Shown piece after piece: positions 15,595-23,783 of a stretch of DNA of 64,000 bases. The number at the start of each line of letters is the position of its first letter. Positions within the stretch are counted from its first letter, which is position 1. The stretch is from Streptomyces rhizoryzae (GTDB lineage Bacteria > Actinomycetota > Actinomycetes > Streptomycetales > Streptomycetaceae): NCBI RefSeq assembly GCF_023155275.1, contig NZ_JALMUV010000030.1:1-64000 (forward strand), written 5' to 3'. A program made the position numbers and the translations under genes. The notes beneath the pieces are model-generated. The model did no database searches. It was not told where the DNA came from and worked only from the letters and a program-made list of their open reading frames with translations.

Positions 15595-16563
15595 ATGGCA
15601 GTCTTCCGCCGCTGCGCACCCCGCCGGACCGAGCACACCCGCGTCCTGCACGCCCCGCCCCGGGTCCTGTACGACGTGGTCGCCGCGCCCGGGCGGTGGC
15701 CCGCGGTGCTCGGCCCGGTCGTCCACGCCCGCGCCCGCCACCGCACCGCGCACCGGACCGGGTGCGAGGTCTGGGCCCGGGAGGACGGCGGGATCACCAC
15801 CTGGCGCGGCACGCTGACCGCCGACCCCGCCCGGCACTACCTCGGCTTCCGCTGGGAGGCGGGCGCGCTGCCCGTCCCGGTCGCCGGCAGCTGGTACTTC
15901 CGCCCGCTGCCCGGCGACCGGACCGAGGTGGTCCTGCGCCACCGCTTCCCGCCCGGCGACGGGCCCCGCACCGACCACGGCCGGGTGCGCCGCATCCTGG
16001 AGCGCCGCGGCCGCGAGCAACTGGACGCGCTGGCCAAGATCGCCGCCCTGGCCGCCGCCGGGCCGCCCGCCCCGGTCCTGGCCTTCACCGACACCTTCCC
16101 GGTGCCCGGCACCGCCGCCGACTGCTACGACTTCGTCCGCCGCGCCGACCGGTGGGCCGAACGGCTGCCGCACGTCGTCCGCTCCACCACCACCGGCCTG
16201 CACCCGCAGGTCGACGCGGTGGAACTGGACACCGCCGGCGACGGGGGACTGGTCCGCCGCACCCGCGCGGTCCGGGTGTGCCACGACTCCGGCTGGATCG
16301 CCCACAAGGAACTGGTCACCGCCCGGCCGGTGATCGCCCACACCGCCCTGTGGACGTTCACCGGCGCCCCGCACGGCACGCTCGTCACCGTCGACCACAC
16401 CGTGCTCCTCGACCCGGCCGCCGTACCCGGGGCGTTCGGGCACCGCGCGTCCCCCCGGGACGTGCGCGCCGGGATCCACCGGACGCTCCGCCACGCCGCC
16501 TTCGCGGTCCTGGCGGGCGTCCACCCGCCACCCCGCCCGCCCCGCACGGCAAAGGCGTCGTGA
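15595..16563 (+). CDS. Di-domain aromatase/cyclase (SRPBCC)
   Basis: 322 aa with two START/SRPBCC helix-grip domains (about 10-150 and 165-310; the second begins 'FTDTFPVPGTAADCYDFVRR'). Di-domain ARO/CYCs aromatise the first ring of the nascent polyketide, in many systems after C-9 ketoreduction. Directly after the ACP in the minimal-PKS operon. Its stop overlaps the next start by one base (TGATG). The absence of an ActIII-like ketoreductase nearby is a mismatch with the usual partner of this class. Confidence 0.9.
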   Translation: MAVFRRCAPRRTEHTRVLHAPPRVLYDVVAAPGRWPAVLGPVVHARARHRTAHRTGCEVWAREDGGITTWRGTLTADPARHYLGFRWEAGALPVPVAGSWYFRPLPGDRTEVVLRHRFPPGDGPRTDHGRVRRILERRGREQLDALAKIAALAAAGPPAPVLAFTDTFPVPGTAADCYDFVRRADRWAERLPHVVRSTTTGLHPQVDAVELDTAGDGGLVRRTRAVRVCHDSGWIAHKELVTARPVIAHTALWTFTGAPHGTLVTVDHTVLLDPAAVPGAFGHRASPRDVRAGIHRTLRHAAFAVLAGVHPPPRPPRTAKAS

Positions 16564-17171
16564 TGCACCAGGCCGTCGAAGACCACCTCACCCTCGCCGC
16601 GGACGCCCGCGACCTGCTCTTCCGCACCGCCCGGACGGCGAACTCGTTCGCCCCCGACCCGGTGCCCGACGAGCAGGTCCGCGCCATCTACGACCTCGTC
16701 AAGTACGCCCCCACGTCGATGAACCAGCAGCCGCTGCGCATCGTGCTGCTGCGCTCCGCCGCGGCCCGCGCGCGGCTCATCTCCCGCCTGGCACCGGCGA
16801 ACCGGGACAAGAGCACCCAGGCCCCGCTGATCGCGCTGCTCGCCGCCGACCTCAACTTCCACGAACGGCTCCCGGAGGTCTTCCCGCACGCCCCGGACGC
16901 CCGGGCGTACTACGCCGACCCCGCCGTCCGGGAGCGCTCCGCGGTCTTCAACGCCACCCTCCAGCTCGGCTACTTCATCCTCGGCGTCCGCGCCGCCGGC
17001 CTCTGCGCCGGCCCGATCGTCGGCTACGACGAGGACGGCATCAACCGCGCCTTCTTCCCCGACGGCAGCCGGCGGGTCCTCGCGGTCGTCAACATCGGCC
17101 GGCCCGGCCCCGCCCCCTGGCGCGAACGGCTGCCCCGCCTGCCCTACGAGGACGTGGTCAGCAGCGCCTGA
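16563..17171 (+). CDS. Nitroreductase-fold flavoprotein (malonic semialdehyde reductase/RutE-like)
   Basis: 202-aa FMN-dependent NAD(P)H oxidoreductase. The FMN-site segments 'TARTANSF', 'YAPTSMNQQPLRIV' and 'AGLCAGPIVGYDEDGI' match the RutE-like subgroup of nitroreductases. It ends the minimal PKS operon, coupled to the aromatase by a one-base stop/start overlap. A role in reducing a polyketide carbonyl, quinone or shunt aldehyde is possible; primary-metabolism RutE function is less likely here. Distinct from the AlbA-type nitroreductase-fold protein at 29.6 kb. Confidence 0.85.
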   Translation: MHQAVEDHLTLAADARDLLFRTARTANSFAPDPVPDEQVRAIYDLVKYAPTSMNQQPLRIVLLRSAAARARLISRLAPANRDKSTQAPLIALLAADLNFHERLPEVFPHAPDARAYYADPAVRERSAVFNATLQLGYFILGVRAAGLCAGPIVGYDEDGINRAFFPDGSRRVLAVVNIGRPGPAPWRERLPRLPYEDVVSSA

Positions 17172-17178
17172 CCCGGAT

Positions 17179-17221
17179 CCAGCCCGGATTGTGCCCGGTC
17201 TCAAGCGGCCGGCAGCAGGAT
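17179..17221 (+). promoter_or_regulatory. SARP box and -10 of the monooxygenase/cyclase operon
   Basis: CCAGCCC (17179-17185), TGTGCCC (17190-17196) and TCAAGCG (17201-17207) at exact 11-bp pitch, followed 8 bp later by CAGGAT (17216-17221), a good -10. It sits 8 bp after the stop of the previous operon, indicating a fresh promoter at about 17228. Confidence 0.75.
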
Positions 17222-17276
17222 CACCGGCGTGACGCGAACGGCTTCCTCCCCAGGGCCGGAAAGGACGGAATCGGCG

Positions 17277-18428
17277 ATGCCCGGGCCCCACCCCAGCACC
17301 TCCCGCCTCTCGGACACCGCGGCGCTGCGCACCGTGGCCGGGAAACTGGCCGCCGAGGCCGACGCGCGGCGGCGGCTCTCCCCGCAGGTCGCCGGCGAAC
17401 TGCTGGCCGCCGGCTTCGCCCGCCACTTCGTCCCGGCCGCGCACGGCGGCGCCCAGGGGACGTTCACCGACCTGGTCGGCGCGCTGCACGACACCGCCCG
17501 GGCCTGCGCCTCGGCGGCCTGGTGCGGGCTGATCTACGCCACGTCCGGGCGGATGGCGGCGTACCTGCCCGGCGAGGGCCGCGCCGCGCTGTGGGCGGAC
17601 GGACCGGACCGGCCGATCGCCGCCGCCCTGGTGCCCGGCGGCACCGCCACCCCGGTCGCCGGCGGCTGGCGGCTGACCGGGCAGTGGCAGCCGCTCAGCG
17701 CCATCGACCACGCCGACTGGGCGCTGGTCTGCGTGCCCGACCCGGCCGGACCGCCGGCCGGGCCGTGGTTCATGGCGCTGCCCCGCGCGGACTTCACCAT
17801 CGACGACACCTGGTTCCCGGCGGGCCTGCGCGGCACCGGCAGCAACACCCTGGTCGCCGACGGCGTGTTCGTCCCGGCCGGCCGCGCCTGCCGCCGCGCC
17901 GACCTGGCCGCGCCGGGCCCGGCCGCGCCCGCCGCCCCCTGCTACCGCGTCCCCCTCCAGGCCGTCGCCGGACTCCCGTTCGCCGCCGTCGCGGTGGGCG
18001 TCGCCCGCGGCGCCCTCGACGACTGGTCGGCGGGGGCCGCCGCCGGGCCGCTGCGCGACCAGGAGTCCGCGCAGCTGCTGCTGGCCCGTTCGACCGCCGA
18101 CACCGACGCGGCCCGGCTGCTCCTGGACCGCGCGGCGCGGGCCGCCGACGACGTACCGGAGGCGCACGCCCGCGCCGCCCGGTGTGCCCTCGACGCCTGC
18201 CACGCCGCCCAGCTCGCCAGGACCGTCGTCAGCCGGCTCTTCGAGGCCGCCGGGTCCGCGGTCCAGCAGGAGGGCAGCGCGCTCCAGCGCGCCTGGCGCG
18301 ACATCCACGCCGCGGCCTCGCACGCGACGCTGCGCTTCGACCGCCACGGGACCGCCTTCGCACGCGGCGCCTGGGCCCCCCGGCCGGCCACCGGCCGGGA
18401 CCTACCGGACGACGGAGGAAGAACGTGA
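17277..18428 (+). CDS. Acyl-CoA dehydrogenase-fold flavin-dependent monooxygenase
   Basis: 383 aa with the acyl-CoA dehydrogenase/group D flavin monooxygenase fold: N-terminal helical part ('LAAEADARRRLSPQVAGELL'), middle beta domain ('GWRLTGQWQPLSAIDHADWA', 'GLRGTGSNTLVADGVFVP') and C-terminal four-helix bundle. Homologues such as ActVA-ORF5-type hydroxylases use reduced FMN from a partner reductase to hydroxylate aromatic polyketides. First gene after the SARP box. The ATG at 17277 is preferred over an in-frame start at 17229, which coincides with the predicted transcript start. The stop overlaps the next GTG (GTGA). Confidence 0.85.
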   Translation: MPGPHPSTSRLSDTAALRTVAGKLAAEADARRRLSPQVAGELLAAGFARHFVPAAHGGAQGTFTDLVGALHDTARACASAAWCGLIYATSGRMAAYLPGEGRAALWADGPDRPIAAALVPGGTATPVAGGWRLTGQWQPLSAIDHADWALVCVPDPAGPPAGPWFMALPRADFTIDDTWFPAGLRGTGSNTLVADGVFVPAGRACRRADLAAPGPAAPAAPCYRVPLQAVAGLPFAAVAVGVARGALDDWSAGAAAGPLRDQESAQLLLARSTADTDAARLLLDRAARAADDVPEAHARAARCALDACHAAQLARTVVSRLFEAAGSAVQQEGSALQRAWRDIHAAASHATLRFDRHGTAFARGAWAPRPATGRDLPDDGGRT

Positions 18429-19273
18429 TCATCCACACCCTGATCTACCGGTTCGCCGACTCGGTGACCGAGGCCCGACGGGAGGAGTTCTTCGCGGGGC
18501 TGCGGGACGTCGCCCTCGGCTCCGGGCTGATCACCCGCTTCGGCCACGGCCCGCACCACCGGCTGCCGGTCGACGACCACGCCAAGGGCACCACCGCCAA
18601 CGCCATCGCCCAGTTCGCCTGCCCCGACCTCGCCACCCTCCGGGCCTTCTCCGAACTCCCGCACGTGCACGCCTTCATCTCCCGCTGGCGCGCCGAGATC
18701 GAGTACGAGGCCGCCTACGCCAACCACGAGGACGTACTCGGCCTGAGCACCACCCCCGCCACCCCCGAGGAAGGACACCGCATGCACCACACCGAGCACA
18801 CCGTGACCGTCGACGCCCCGGCCGATGTCGTCTGGGCGGTCCTCGTCGACGTCGAGGGCTACGCCCGGATCTTCCCGCCCACCCAGGAGGTGGTGATGCT
18901 GGAGGAGTCGCCCGAGCACCAGATCGCCCGGCTCACCGTCGACGTCAACGGCGAGATCCAGTCCTGGGTCTCCCGCCGCGACATCGACGCGGTCCGCAAG
19001 GTCATCGCCTACCGGCAGCTGGAGAACGCCCCCATGATGGGCTACATGGGCGGCGAATGGCGCGCCCTGGCCATCGACGACGCCACCACCCAGCTGGTCC
19101 TCACCCACGACTTCAAGCCCCGCGACCCCGTGGACGGCAAGGTCGCCGGCAAGTTCACCTACGCCGAGGCCGACGAGATGATCAAGGCCGCGGTCGAGCG
19201 CAACAGCGTCGCCGACCTCGGCGCCGTCAAGGAGCAGGCCGAGAAGCACGCCGCCGGGGGGTCCGCGGCGTGA
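18425..19273 (+). CDS. Dabb-domain / SRPBCC polyketide cyclase fusion
   Basis: 282 aa in one uninterrupted frame from GTG 18425 (GGAGGAA upstream). Residues 1-105 are a dimeric alpha/beta-barrel (Dabb) domain ('IIHTLIYRFADSVTEARREE', 'LRAFSELPHVHAFISRW'). From residue 120 a second protein-like unit 'MHHTEHTVTVDAPADVVWAV' is an SRPBCC cyclase/aromatase of 163 aa, paralogous to the free-standing gene at 23157. A strong RBS (GAGGAAGGA) precedes the internal in-frame ATG at 18782, so the cyclase may also be made separately. Both domain types are used for later ring closures of aromatic polyketides. Confidence 0.85.
   Translation: MIIHTLIYRFADSVTEARREEFFAGLRDVALGSGLITRFGHGPHHRLPVDDHAKGTTANAIAQFACPDLATLRAFSELPHVHAFISRWRAEIEYEAAYANHEDVLGLSTTPATPEEGHRMHHTEHTVTVDAPADVVWAVLVDVEGYARIFPPTQEVVMLEESPEHQIARLTVDVNGEIQSWVSRRDIDAVRKVIAYRQLENAPMMGYMGGEWRALAIDDATTQLVLTHDFKPRDPVDGKVAGKFTYAEADEMIKAAVERNSVADLGAVKEQAEKHAAGGSAA
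18782..19273 (+). CDS. Internal start: free-standing cyclase domain of the fusion
   Basis: Alternative product of the same frame, 163 aa from the ATG at 18782. GAGGAAGGA stands 6-14 nt upstream, and the length and N-terminus ('MHHTEHTVTV') equal those of the independent paralogue at 23157 ('MHHVEHTVTV'). It suggests two formerly separate genes whose intervening stop was lost, or deliberate dual translation. Confidence 0.45.
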   Translation: MHHTEHTVTVDAPADVVWAVLVDVEGYARIFPPTQEVVMLEESPEHQIARLTVDVNGEIQSWVSRRDIDAVRKVIAYRQLENAPMMGYMGGEWRALAIDDATTQLVLTHDFKPRDPVDGKVAGKFTYAEADEMIKAAVERNSVADLGAVKEQAEKHAAGGSAA

Positions 19274-20022
19274 CCCGGCTCCTCGACCTCAGCGTCGTCA
19301 CCCGCCACACCCCGAGCGAGGCGACCCCGGTCACCGTGGACCTGCTCGACCACCGCACCGGCGCCACCGTCCTGGGCCTGACCCCCGAGGACTTCCCCGG
19401 CGGCATGGCGATCTCCAACGAGACGGTGACGCTGACCACGCACACCGGCACGCACATGGACGCCCCCCTGCACTACGGCCCCACCAGCGGCGGCCGGCCC
19501 GCCAAGAGCATCGACCAGGTGCCCCTGGAGTGGTGCTACGGGCCCGGCGTCCGGCTCGACGTCCGGCACGTACCGCCCGGCGACGGCATCACCGTCGCCC
19601 ACCTCCAGGACGCCCTGGACGCCATCGGGCACCGCCCGGCCCCCGGCGACATCGTGCTGCTGTGGACCGGCGCGGACGCCCTGTGGGGCACCGCCGAGTA
19701 CCTGACGACGTACCCGGGCCTGACCGGCGAGGGCACCGCCTTCCTGGTCGAGGCCGGCGTCCGCACCATCGGCATCGACGCCTGGGGACTGGACCGGCCC
19801 ATGCAGTCCATGATCGAGGAGTACCGGCGCACCGGCGACAGCGCCGCCCTGTGGCCCGCCCACATCTACGGCCGCACCCGGGAGTACCTCCAGCTGGAGA
19901 AGGTGGCCGGACTCGGTGAACTGCCCGCGCCCACCGGCTTCACGGTGGCCTGCTTCCCGGTCGCGGTCGGCGGCGCCGGGGCCGGCTGGACCCGCGTGGT
20001 GGGCATCCTCGATGAGGACTGA
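19270..20022 (+). CDS. Cyclase-superfamily metal-dependent hydrolase (PF04199, kynurenine formamidase-like)
   Basis: 250 aa with the signature 'THTGTHMDAPLHY', whose His/Asp residues bind the divalent metal. PF04199 proteins include kynurenine formamidase and putative cyclases found in type II PKS clusters. Translationally coupled to the upstream cyclase by a GTGA overlap, and its own 3' end overlaps the next ORF by 11 bp. Likely part of the late cyclisation or ring-opening steps, though hydrolysis of an amide or lactone is equally compatible. Confidence 0.85.
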   Translation: MTRLLDLSVVTRHTPSEATPVTVDLLDHRTGATVLGLTPEDFPGGMAISNETVTLTTHTGTHMDAPLHYGPTSGGRPAKSIDQVPLEWCYGPGVRLDVRHVPPGDGITVAHLQDALDAIGHRPAPGDIVLLWTGADALWGTAEYLTTYPGLTGEGTAFLVEAGVRTIGIDAWGLDRPMQSMIEEYRRTGDSAALWPAHIYGRTREYLQLEKVAGLGELPAPTGFTVACFPVAVGGAGAGWTRVVGILDED

Positions 20023-20449
20023 CCCCGAAGCGCCGGACCCGGCACCGCCCGCCGCCCCGCTCACCGCCGCCCAGCTCACCGGCAGCTGGCGCCTGCTGGC
20101 CTTCCACGAGACCGACGCCGCCGGCACCGTCACCGGCGAGGGGCCGCTCGGCCCGGACCCGCGGGGCCGGCTGGTGTACCTGCCGGACGGCCAGGTCTCG
20201 GTGCACATGATGCGCTCCCCCGACGCCCCCGACGGCACCCCGTCCTACATGGGCTACGCCGGCACCTGGCGCCTGGTGGACGGCCGCACCGTCGTCCACC
20301 GGATCACCCTCACCCCGCGCCGGGACTGGATCGGCACCGAGCAGACCCGGCGCGCGGCGCTGGCCGGCGACCGGCTCACCCTGCACGCCGCCACCCGCAT
20401 CGGGGGACGGCCCCACCACCGGGTCCTGGTCTGGCAGCGCCTCCGGTGA
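20012..20449 (+). CDS. Lipocalin-like domain protein
   Basis: 145-aa single-domain protein with the lipocalin-like (PF13924-type) start 'LTGSWRLLAFHETDAAG' and a mostly beta pattern ('VSVHMMRSP', 'YAGTWRLVDGRTVVHRITL'). No signal peptide. Found inside the cyclase/oxygenase operon, so it may bind or isomerise a hydrophobic polyketide intermediate; no catalytic residues can be assigned. Starts within the 3' end of the PF04199 gene. Confidence 0.75.
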   Translation: MRTDPEAPDPAPPAAPLTAAQLTGSWRLLAFHETDAAGTVTGEGPLGPDPRGRLVYLPDGQVSVHMMRSPDAPDGTPSYMGYAGTWRLVDGRTVVHRITLTPRRDWIGTEQTRRAALAGDRLTLHAATRIGGRPHHRVLVWQRLR

Positions 20450-20524
20450 GCCGGGTCCCTTCCGTACCGCGCGGCGGGCGCTGCCCGGCCCGCCGCGCCC
20501 ACCCCGAGTCGAGAGGTTGCGAAC

Positions 20525-22084
20525 ATGGCCGGCACCCCACGTGACGAGTACATCCCGGCAGTGGTCGCCGGAGCGGGCCCGGTCGGCCTGATGGCGGCCT
20601 GCGTCCTGCGGCGGGCCGGGATCGACGTCGTGGTCCTGGAGCGCCGCGGCGAACCGGACCGCGTCCTGAAAGCGGGCTCCCTGGGACCGCTCGCCGTCGA
20701 GGCCCTGGAACGCCTCGGCCTGCGCGAGGAACTCGCCGCCGTCGAACGCCGCACCATGGCCGGCTACGCGCAGATGGCCGAACGGTCCGCGGACCCCGCG
20801 CCCGGCGCCCCGGGCCCCGCCGAGCGCGAGCACTTCGCCGGCCTGGAGAAGATCGAACCGTCCCGGCGCTCGGAACCGGCCCGCCGCCGCATGCGGGTCC
20901 CGCAGCCGGACCTGGTCGCCCTCCTGCGCCGCACCGCCGAGCGGACCGGCGTCCGGGTACTGCCCTCCCACGAGGTCACCGGGCTGGAACAGGACGCCGA
21001 CGGGGTGACCGTGGCGGTCCGCACACCCGCCGGGGACACCGCGTTCCGGGCCCGCTACCTGCTCGGCTGCGACGGCGGCGGCAGCGCCGTCCGCACCGCC
21101 GCCGGCTTCCCGTTCCCCGGCACCGGCCCCACCATGCTGGGCCGCCAGGGCGTCGTCGAACTCCTCGACCCCGGCCAGATCCCGCCCGGCATCCACGACG
21201 TCCCCGGCGGCGTCCTGGTCTACGGCCTGGGCGTGGACCGGGTCGCCGCCCTGGAGTTCACCCCGCCGCCCGACACCGACCAGGGCCCGCTGACCGAGGA
21301 GGAGCTGCGCGCCGCCGTCACCCGGGTCTCCGGTATCGACCTCGGCGTGCGCCGGATGCGGGCCGGCGGCCGCTTCACCGACGAGGCCCGGCACGTGCCG
21401 GCGTACCGCCGGGGGCGGGTGCTGCTGGCCGGCGACGCCGCGCACATCCACGCCCCGGTCGGCGGCCAGGGCCTCAACTACGGCCTCATCGACGCCGTCA
21501 ACGTCGCCTGGAAGCTCGCCGCCCGGCTGCGCGGCTGGGCCGCCGACGACCTGCTGGACAGCTACACCGCCGAACGCCGCCCGCAGGCCGAGCGGCTGCT
21601 CCAGAACACCCGGGCGCAGATCGCCCTGATGCGCCCCGACACCCACAGCCGGGCGCTGCGCGAACTCTTCGCCGACCTGATGGACCTGGACGAGGTCAAC
21701 CGCTACCTCGGCGACCTGATGGCCGGGCTCACCACCCGCTACGACCTCGGCGACCCCGATCCGCTGGTCGGCACCCTCTGCCCCGACCTCAAGCTCGTCC
21801 CGCTCGACGACCGGGACGGCACCGGCGCCCGCCGCCTGGCCGAACTCCCCTGCGACGGCCAGGGGTTGCTGCTGGTGTCCGACGGCCACCCGGCACCGGC
21901 CCGGGCCGCCGCGCCCTGGGCCGGCCGCGTCCGGGTCCGGCACGCCACCACCGGGCGGGACGAGGTGTCCGCCCTGCTGCTCCGGCCGGACAGCTGCATC
22001 GCCTGGGTCGCCCGCCGGGACACCGAACCCGACACCGAGGCGCTGACGGGGGCCTTGCGGCGCTGGTTCGGCACCCCGCGCTGA
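20525..22084 (+). CDS. FAD-dependent aromatic monooxygenase (PHBH-type)
   Basis: 519-aa group A flavoprotein hydroxylase: FAD/NAD dinucleotide motif 'VVAGAGPVGLMAACVL' at residues 14-29, 'LLGCDGGGSAVR' (DG motif), and 'LLAGDAAHIHAPVGGQGLNY' binding the FAD ribityl chain, plus a C-terminal thioredoxin-like domain. Relatives hydroxylate or Baeyer-Villiger-oxidise aromatic polyketides. The ATG at 20525 is 75 bp downstream of the lipocalin-like gene without a recognisable new promoter, so it is probably in the same transcript. Followed by a strong hairpin terminator. Confidence 0.92.
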   Translation: MAGTPRDEYIPAVVAGAGPVGLMAACVLRRAGIDVVVLERRGEPDRVLKAGSLGPLAVEALERLGLREELAAVERRTMAGYAQMAERSADPAPGAPGPAEREHFAGLEKIEPSRRSEPARRRMRVPQPDLVALLRRTAERTGVRVLPSHEVTGLEQDADGVTVAVRTPAGDTAFRARYLLGCDGGGSAVRTAAGFPFPGTGPTMLGRQGVVELLDPGQIPPGIHDVPGGVLVYGLGVDRVAALEFTPPPDTDQGPLTEEELRAAVTRVSGIDLGVRRMRAGGRFTDEARHVPAYRRGRVLLAGDAAHIHAPVGGQGLNYGLIDAVNVAWKLAARLRGWAADDLLDSYTAERRPQAERLLQNTRAQIALMRPDTHSRALRELFADLMDLDEVNRYLGDLMAGLTTRYDLGDPDPLVGTLCPDLKLVPLDDRDGTGARRLAELPCDGQGLLLVSDGHPAPARAAAPWAGRVRVRHATTGRDEVSALLLRPDSCIAWVARRDTEPDTEALTGALRRWFGTPR

Positions 22085-22104
22085 CCCGGCGGGGCCGTGC
22101 GGCA

Positions 22105-22146
22105 CGGGGCGGGCGGCGGCGGGGACACCCGCCACCGCCCGCCCCG
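22105..22146. terminator. Bidirectional hairpin terminator
   Basis: Arms CGGGGCGGGCGG and CCGCCCGCCCCG pair perfectly; after one c/a mismatch GGCGGG/CCCGCC continue the stem, closing on a GACA loop. It lies between the convergent FAD monooxygenase and NmrA-type genes and could serve both. Confidence 0.8.
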
Positions 22147-22154
22147 CGACCGCC

Positions 22155-22991
22155 TCAGCGGAAGTCGGCGGCGTGATCCTGCGCCCACTGCGCGTAGCTG
22201 CGCCCGGGCCGGCCGGTCAGCTCCTCGTACACCGGGGACACCTCGGCCGGGCGGCCGTCCGACTCCACGAGGTGCCGCACCAGGGTGTCGACCATCTCCG
22301 CGTCGCCCCACTGGCTCAGCGTCGCGCGGTACTCCTCCGCGGTGATCTCCTCCAGCCGGATCCCGCGGCCGGTGGCCTCGGCCAGGCAGTCGATCTGCTG
22401 CTGCTGGGTCACCGACTCCGGGCCGGTCAGCGGGTACGCCCGGCCCTCGTGCCCGGCACCGGTCAGCGCCAGCACCGCCACGTCGGCGAGATCCGCCTCG
22501 TGGACCGACGCCGCGTGCGCCTGCGGGTACGGGGCCCTGACCACACCGGTGGCGCGGATCGCCGGCGCCCACTGGAGGGTGTTGGTCGCGAACGCGCCGG
22601 CCCGCAGGAACGTCCACGGCAGGCCGGACGCGCGCAGGGCGCCCTCGGCCGCGCGGTGCATCCGCACGATCGGGTCGTTCGACGGATCGCCGGTCTCCAC
22701 CCCCAGCGCCGACAGCAGCACGATGTGGGGGGCGCCGGCCGCCTCGGCCGCCGCGATGAACCCGTCGATGCCCTTGGCGTCCGCGTACAGGAAGACCTTC
22801 TCGACCCCGTCGAGGGCCGCGGGCAGCGTGCCGGGGTCGGACAGGTCGACCCTGACCGCCTGCACGCCGTCGGGGACCTGGGCCGCCTCCGGGTCGCGGC
22901 TGGCCACCCGGACCGGCTGACCGGCCGTCAGCAGACCGTCGACCACCGCACGCGCCACCTGCCCGCGCCCACCCGTCACCAGAATCGTCAC
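22155..22991 (-). CDS. NmrA/atypical SDR NAD(P)-binding reductase, copy 1
   Basis: 278 aa beginning 'VTILVTGGRGQVARAVVDGL', an NmrA-like Rossmann protein with the NAD(P) motif GGxGxxA. The GTG at 22991 follows GGAAGGAG. Its first 92 codons are nucleotide-identical to the oppositely oriented copy at 23784, while the remainder is only similar. In several aromatic polyketide clusters NmrA-type proteins reduce quinone or keto groups; with no ActIII ketoreductase visible, these twins are the best local ketoreductase candidates. Divergent from the cyclase at 23157. Confidence 0.85.
   Translation of the reverse strand: MTILVTGGRGQVARAVVDGLLTAGQPVRVASRDPEAAQVPDGVQAVRVDLSDPGTLPAALDGVEKVFLYADAKGIDGFIAAAEAAGAPHIVLLSALGVETGDPSNDPIVRMHRAAEGALRASGLPWTFLRAGAFATNTLQWAPAIRATGVVRAPYPQAHAASVHEADLADVAVLALTGAGHEGRAYPLTGPESVTQQQQIDCLAEATGRGIRLEEITAEEYRATLSQWGDAEMVDTLVRHLVESDGRPAEVSPVYEELTGRPGRSYAQWAQDHAADFR
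22714..22991 (-). repeat. 278-bp perfect inverted repeat, left arm
   Basis: The reverse complement of 22714-22991 equals 23784-24061 with no mismatch found by eye, including identical translation in a second frame. It spans the start codon to codon 92 of the NmrA copy 1 gene. Confidence 0.85.
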
Positions 22992-23078
22992 AAGAACTCC
23001 TTCCGCATTGCGTTGTGCGCCCTCAGTTTTTCCGCCGCGGGCCGCCGGCGGGAGGGGACTGCCAGTCCTACTCCGCAC

Positions 23079-23121
23079 GCAGCCGATCCTCAGGCGGATC
23101 ACAGTCCGCCCTTCCTAGCGT
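23079..23121 (+). promoter_or_regulatory. SARP box and -10 of the stand-alone cyclase gene
   Basis: GCAGCCG (23079-23085), TCAGGCG (23090-23096) and ACAGTCC (23101-23107) at 11-bp pitch, then 8 bp and TAGCGT (23116-23121), a near-ideal -10. The core 'agccgatcctcagg' closely resembles 'agccgatcttcaag' of the box before the methyltransferase-albABC operon. It lies in the divergent space between NmrA copy 1 and the cyclase. Confidence 0.72.
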
Positions 23122-23156
23122 GAGCCGCGGGAATTCCCCGGGAGGAAGGAAAGTAC

Positions 23157-23648
23157 GTGCATCACGTTGAGCACACGGTCACCGTGGCGGCGCCGGTCGA
23201 CGTGGTCTGGGACGTGCTCCTCGACGTCCGCGGGCACGAGCGGATCCTCGGTTCGGTGCACGCCGCCGAGGTCCTCGCATCCAGCGGCACCCACCAGCTC
23301 GTCCGGCTGACCGTCGAGGTCAACACCGGTGTGGTGCACACCTGGGTGACCCGCCGCGACATCGACGCCGACGCCCGTGTCATCGCGTTCCGCCAGGTCG
23401 AGGACCTGGCGCCGCTGGTCCGCCACATGGGCGGCGAATGGCGGGCGTTCCCGCTCGGCGCGGACCGCACCCAGCTGGTGCTGACCCAGGACTACGCCGC
23501 CCGCGAGCCCGTGGACGGCCTGGTCGCCGGGCGGTTCACGCCCGAGGCCACCGAGCAGATGCTGCACGGCGTGACGGAGCGCAACGGGACCGGCGACCTG
23601 GCCGGCGTGCGCGCCGAGGCCGAACGCCGCGTCTCCGGCGCCGGCTGA
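23157..23648 (+). CDS. SRPBCC polyketide cyclase/aromatase
   Basis: 163 aa, GTG start at 23157 behind GGAGGAAGGA. One SRPBCC domain ('VTVAAPVDVVWDVLLDVRGH', 'RHMGGEWRAFPLGADRTQ'), clearly paralogous over its whole length to the cyclase half of the Dabb fusion at 18782. Such single-domain cyclases close later rings. It is flanked on both sides by the inverted NmrA repeats and has its own SARP box. Confidence 0.87.
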   Translation: MHHVEHTVTVAAPVDVVWDVLLDVRGHERILGSVHAAEVLASSGTHQLVRLTVEVNTGVVHTWVTRRDIDADARVIAFRQVEDLAPLVRHMGGEWRAFPLGADRTQLVLTQDYAAREPVDGLVAGRFTPEATEQMLHGVTERNGTGDLAGVRAEAERRVSGAG

Positions 23649-23783
23649 CGCCCCGCGCCCCGCTCGCCCCCGCACCACCGCGGCTCCGGCCGCGCCGCGG
23701 GCCGGGCCGCCGCCGGGCGGACTTTTCATCGAGCCGAACAGACAGTGCGCGGGCGAACCGGCCGTGCGCGAGGAGGAGTTGTT

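Noticed and set aside
13876..16524. Long minus-strand open frames opposite KS-beta, ACP and aromatase
   Set aside because: Composition (Gly/Val/Asp/Arg runs) and full overlap with unmistakable PKS genes show they are antisense shadows.
16563..17171. Second AlbA-type cyclodipeptide oxidase subunit
   Set aside because: Its motifs fit the RutE-like nitroreductase subgroup, there is no AlbB-like partner, and it is coupled to the aromatase.
23729..23760. A further SARP-like box (TCGAGCC, 4 bp, AGACAGT) before NmrA copy 2
   Set aside because: Only one heptamer fits, the second does not resemble the set, and no -10 hexamer stands 8 bp downstream.
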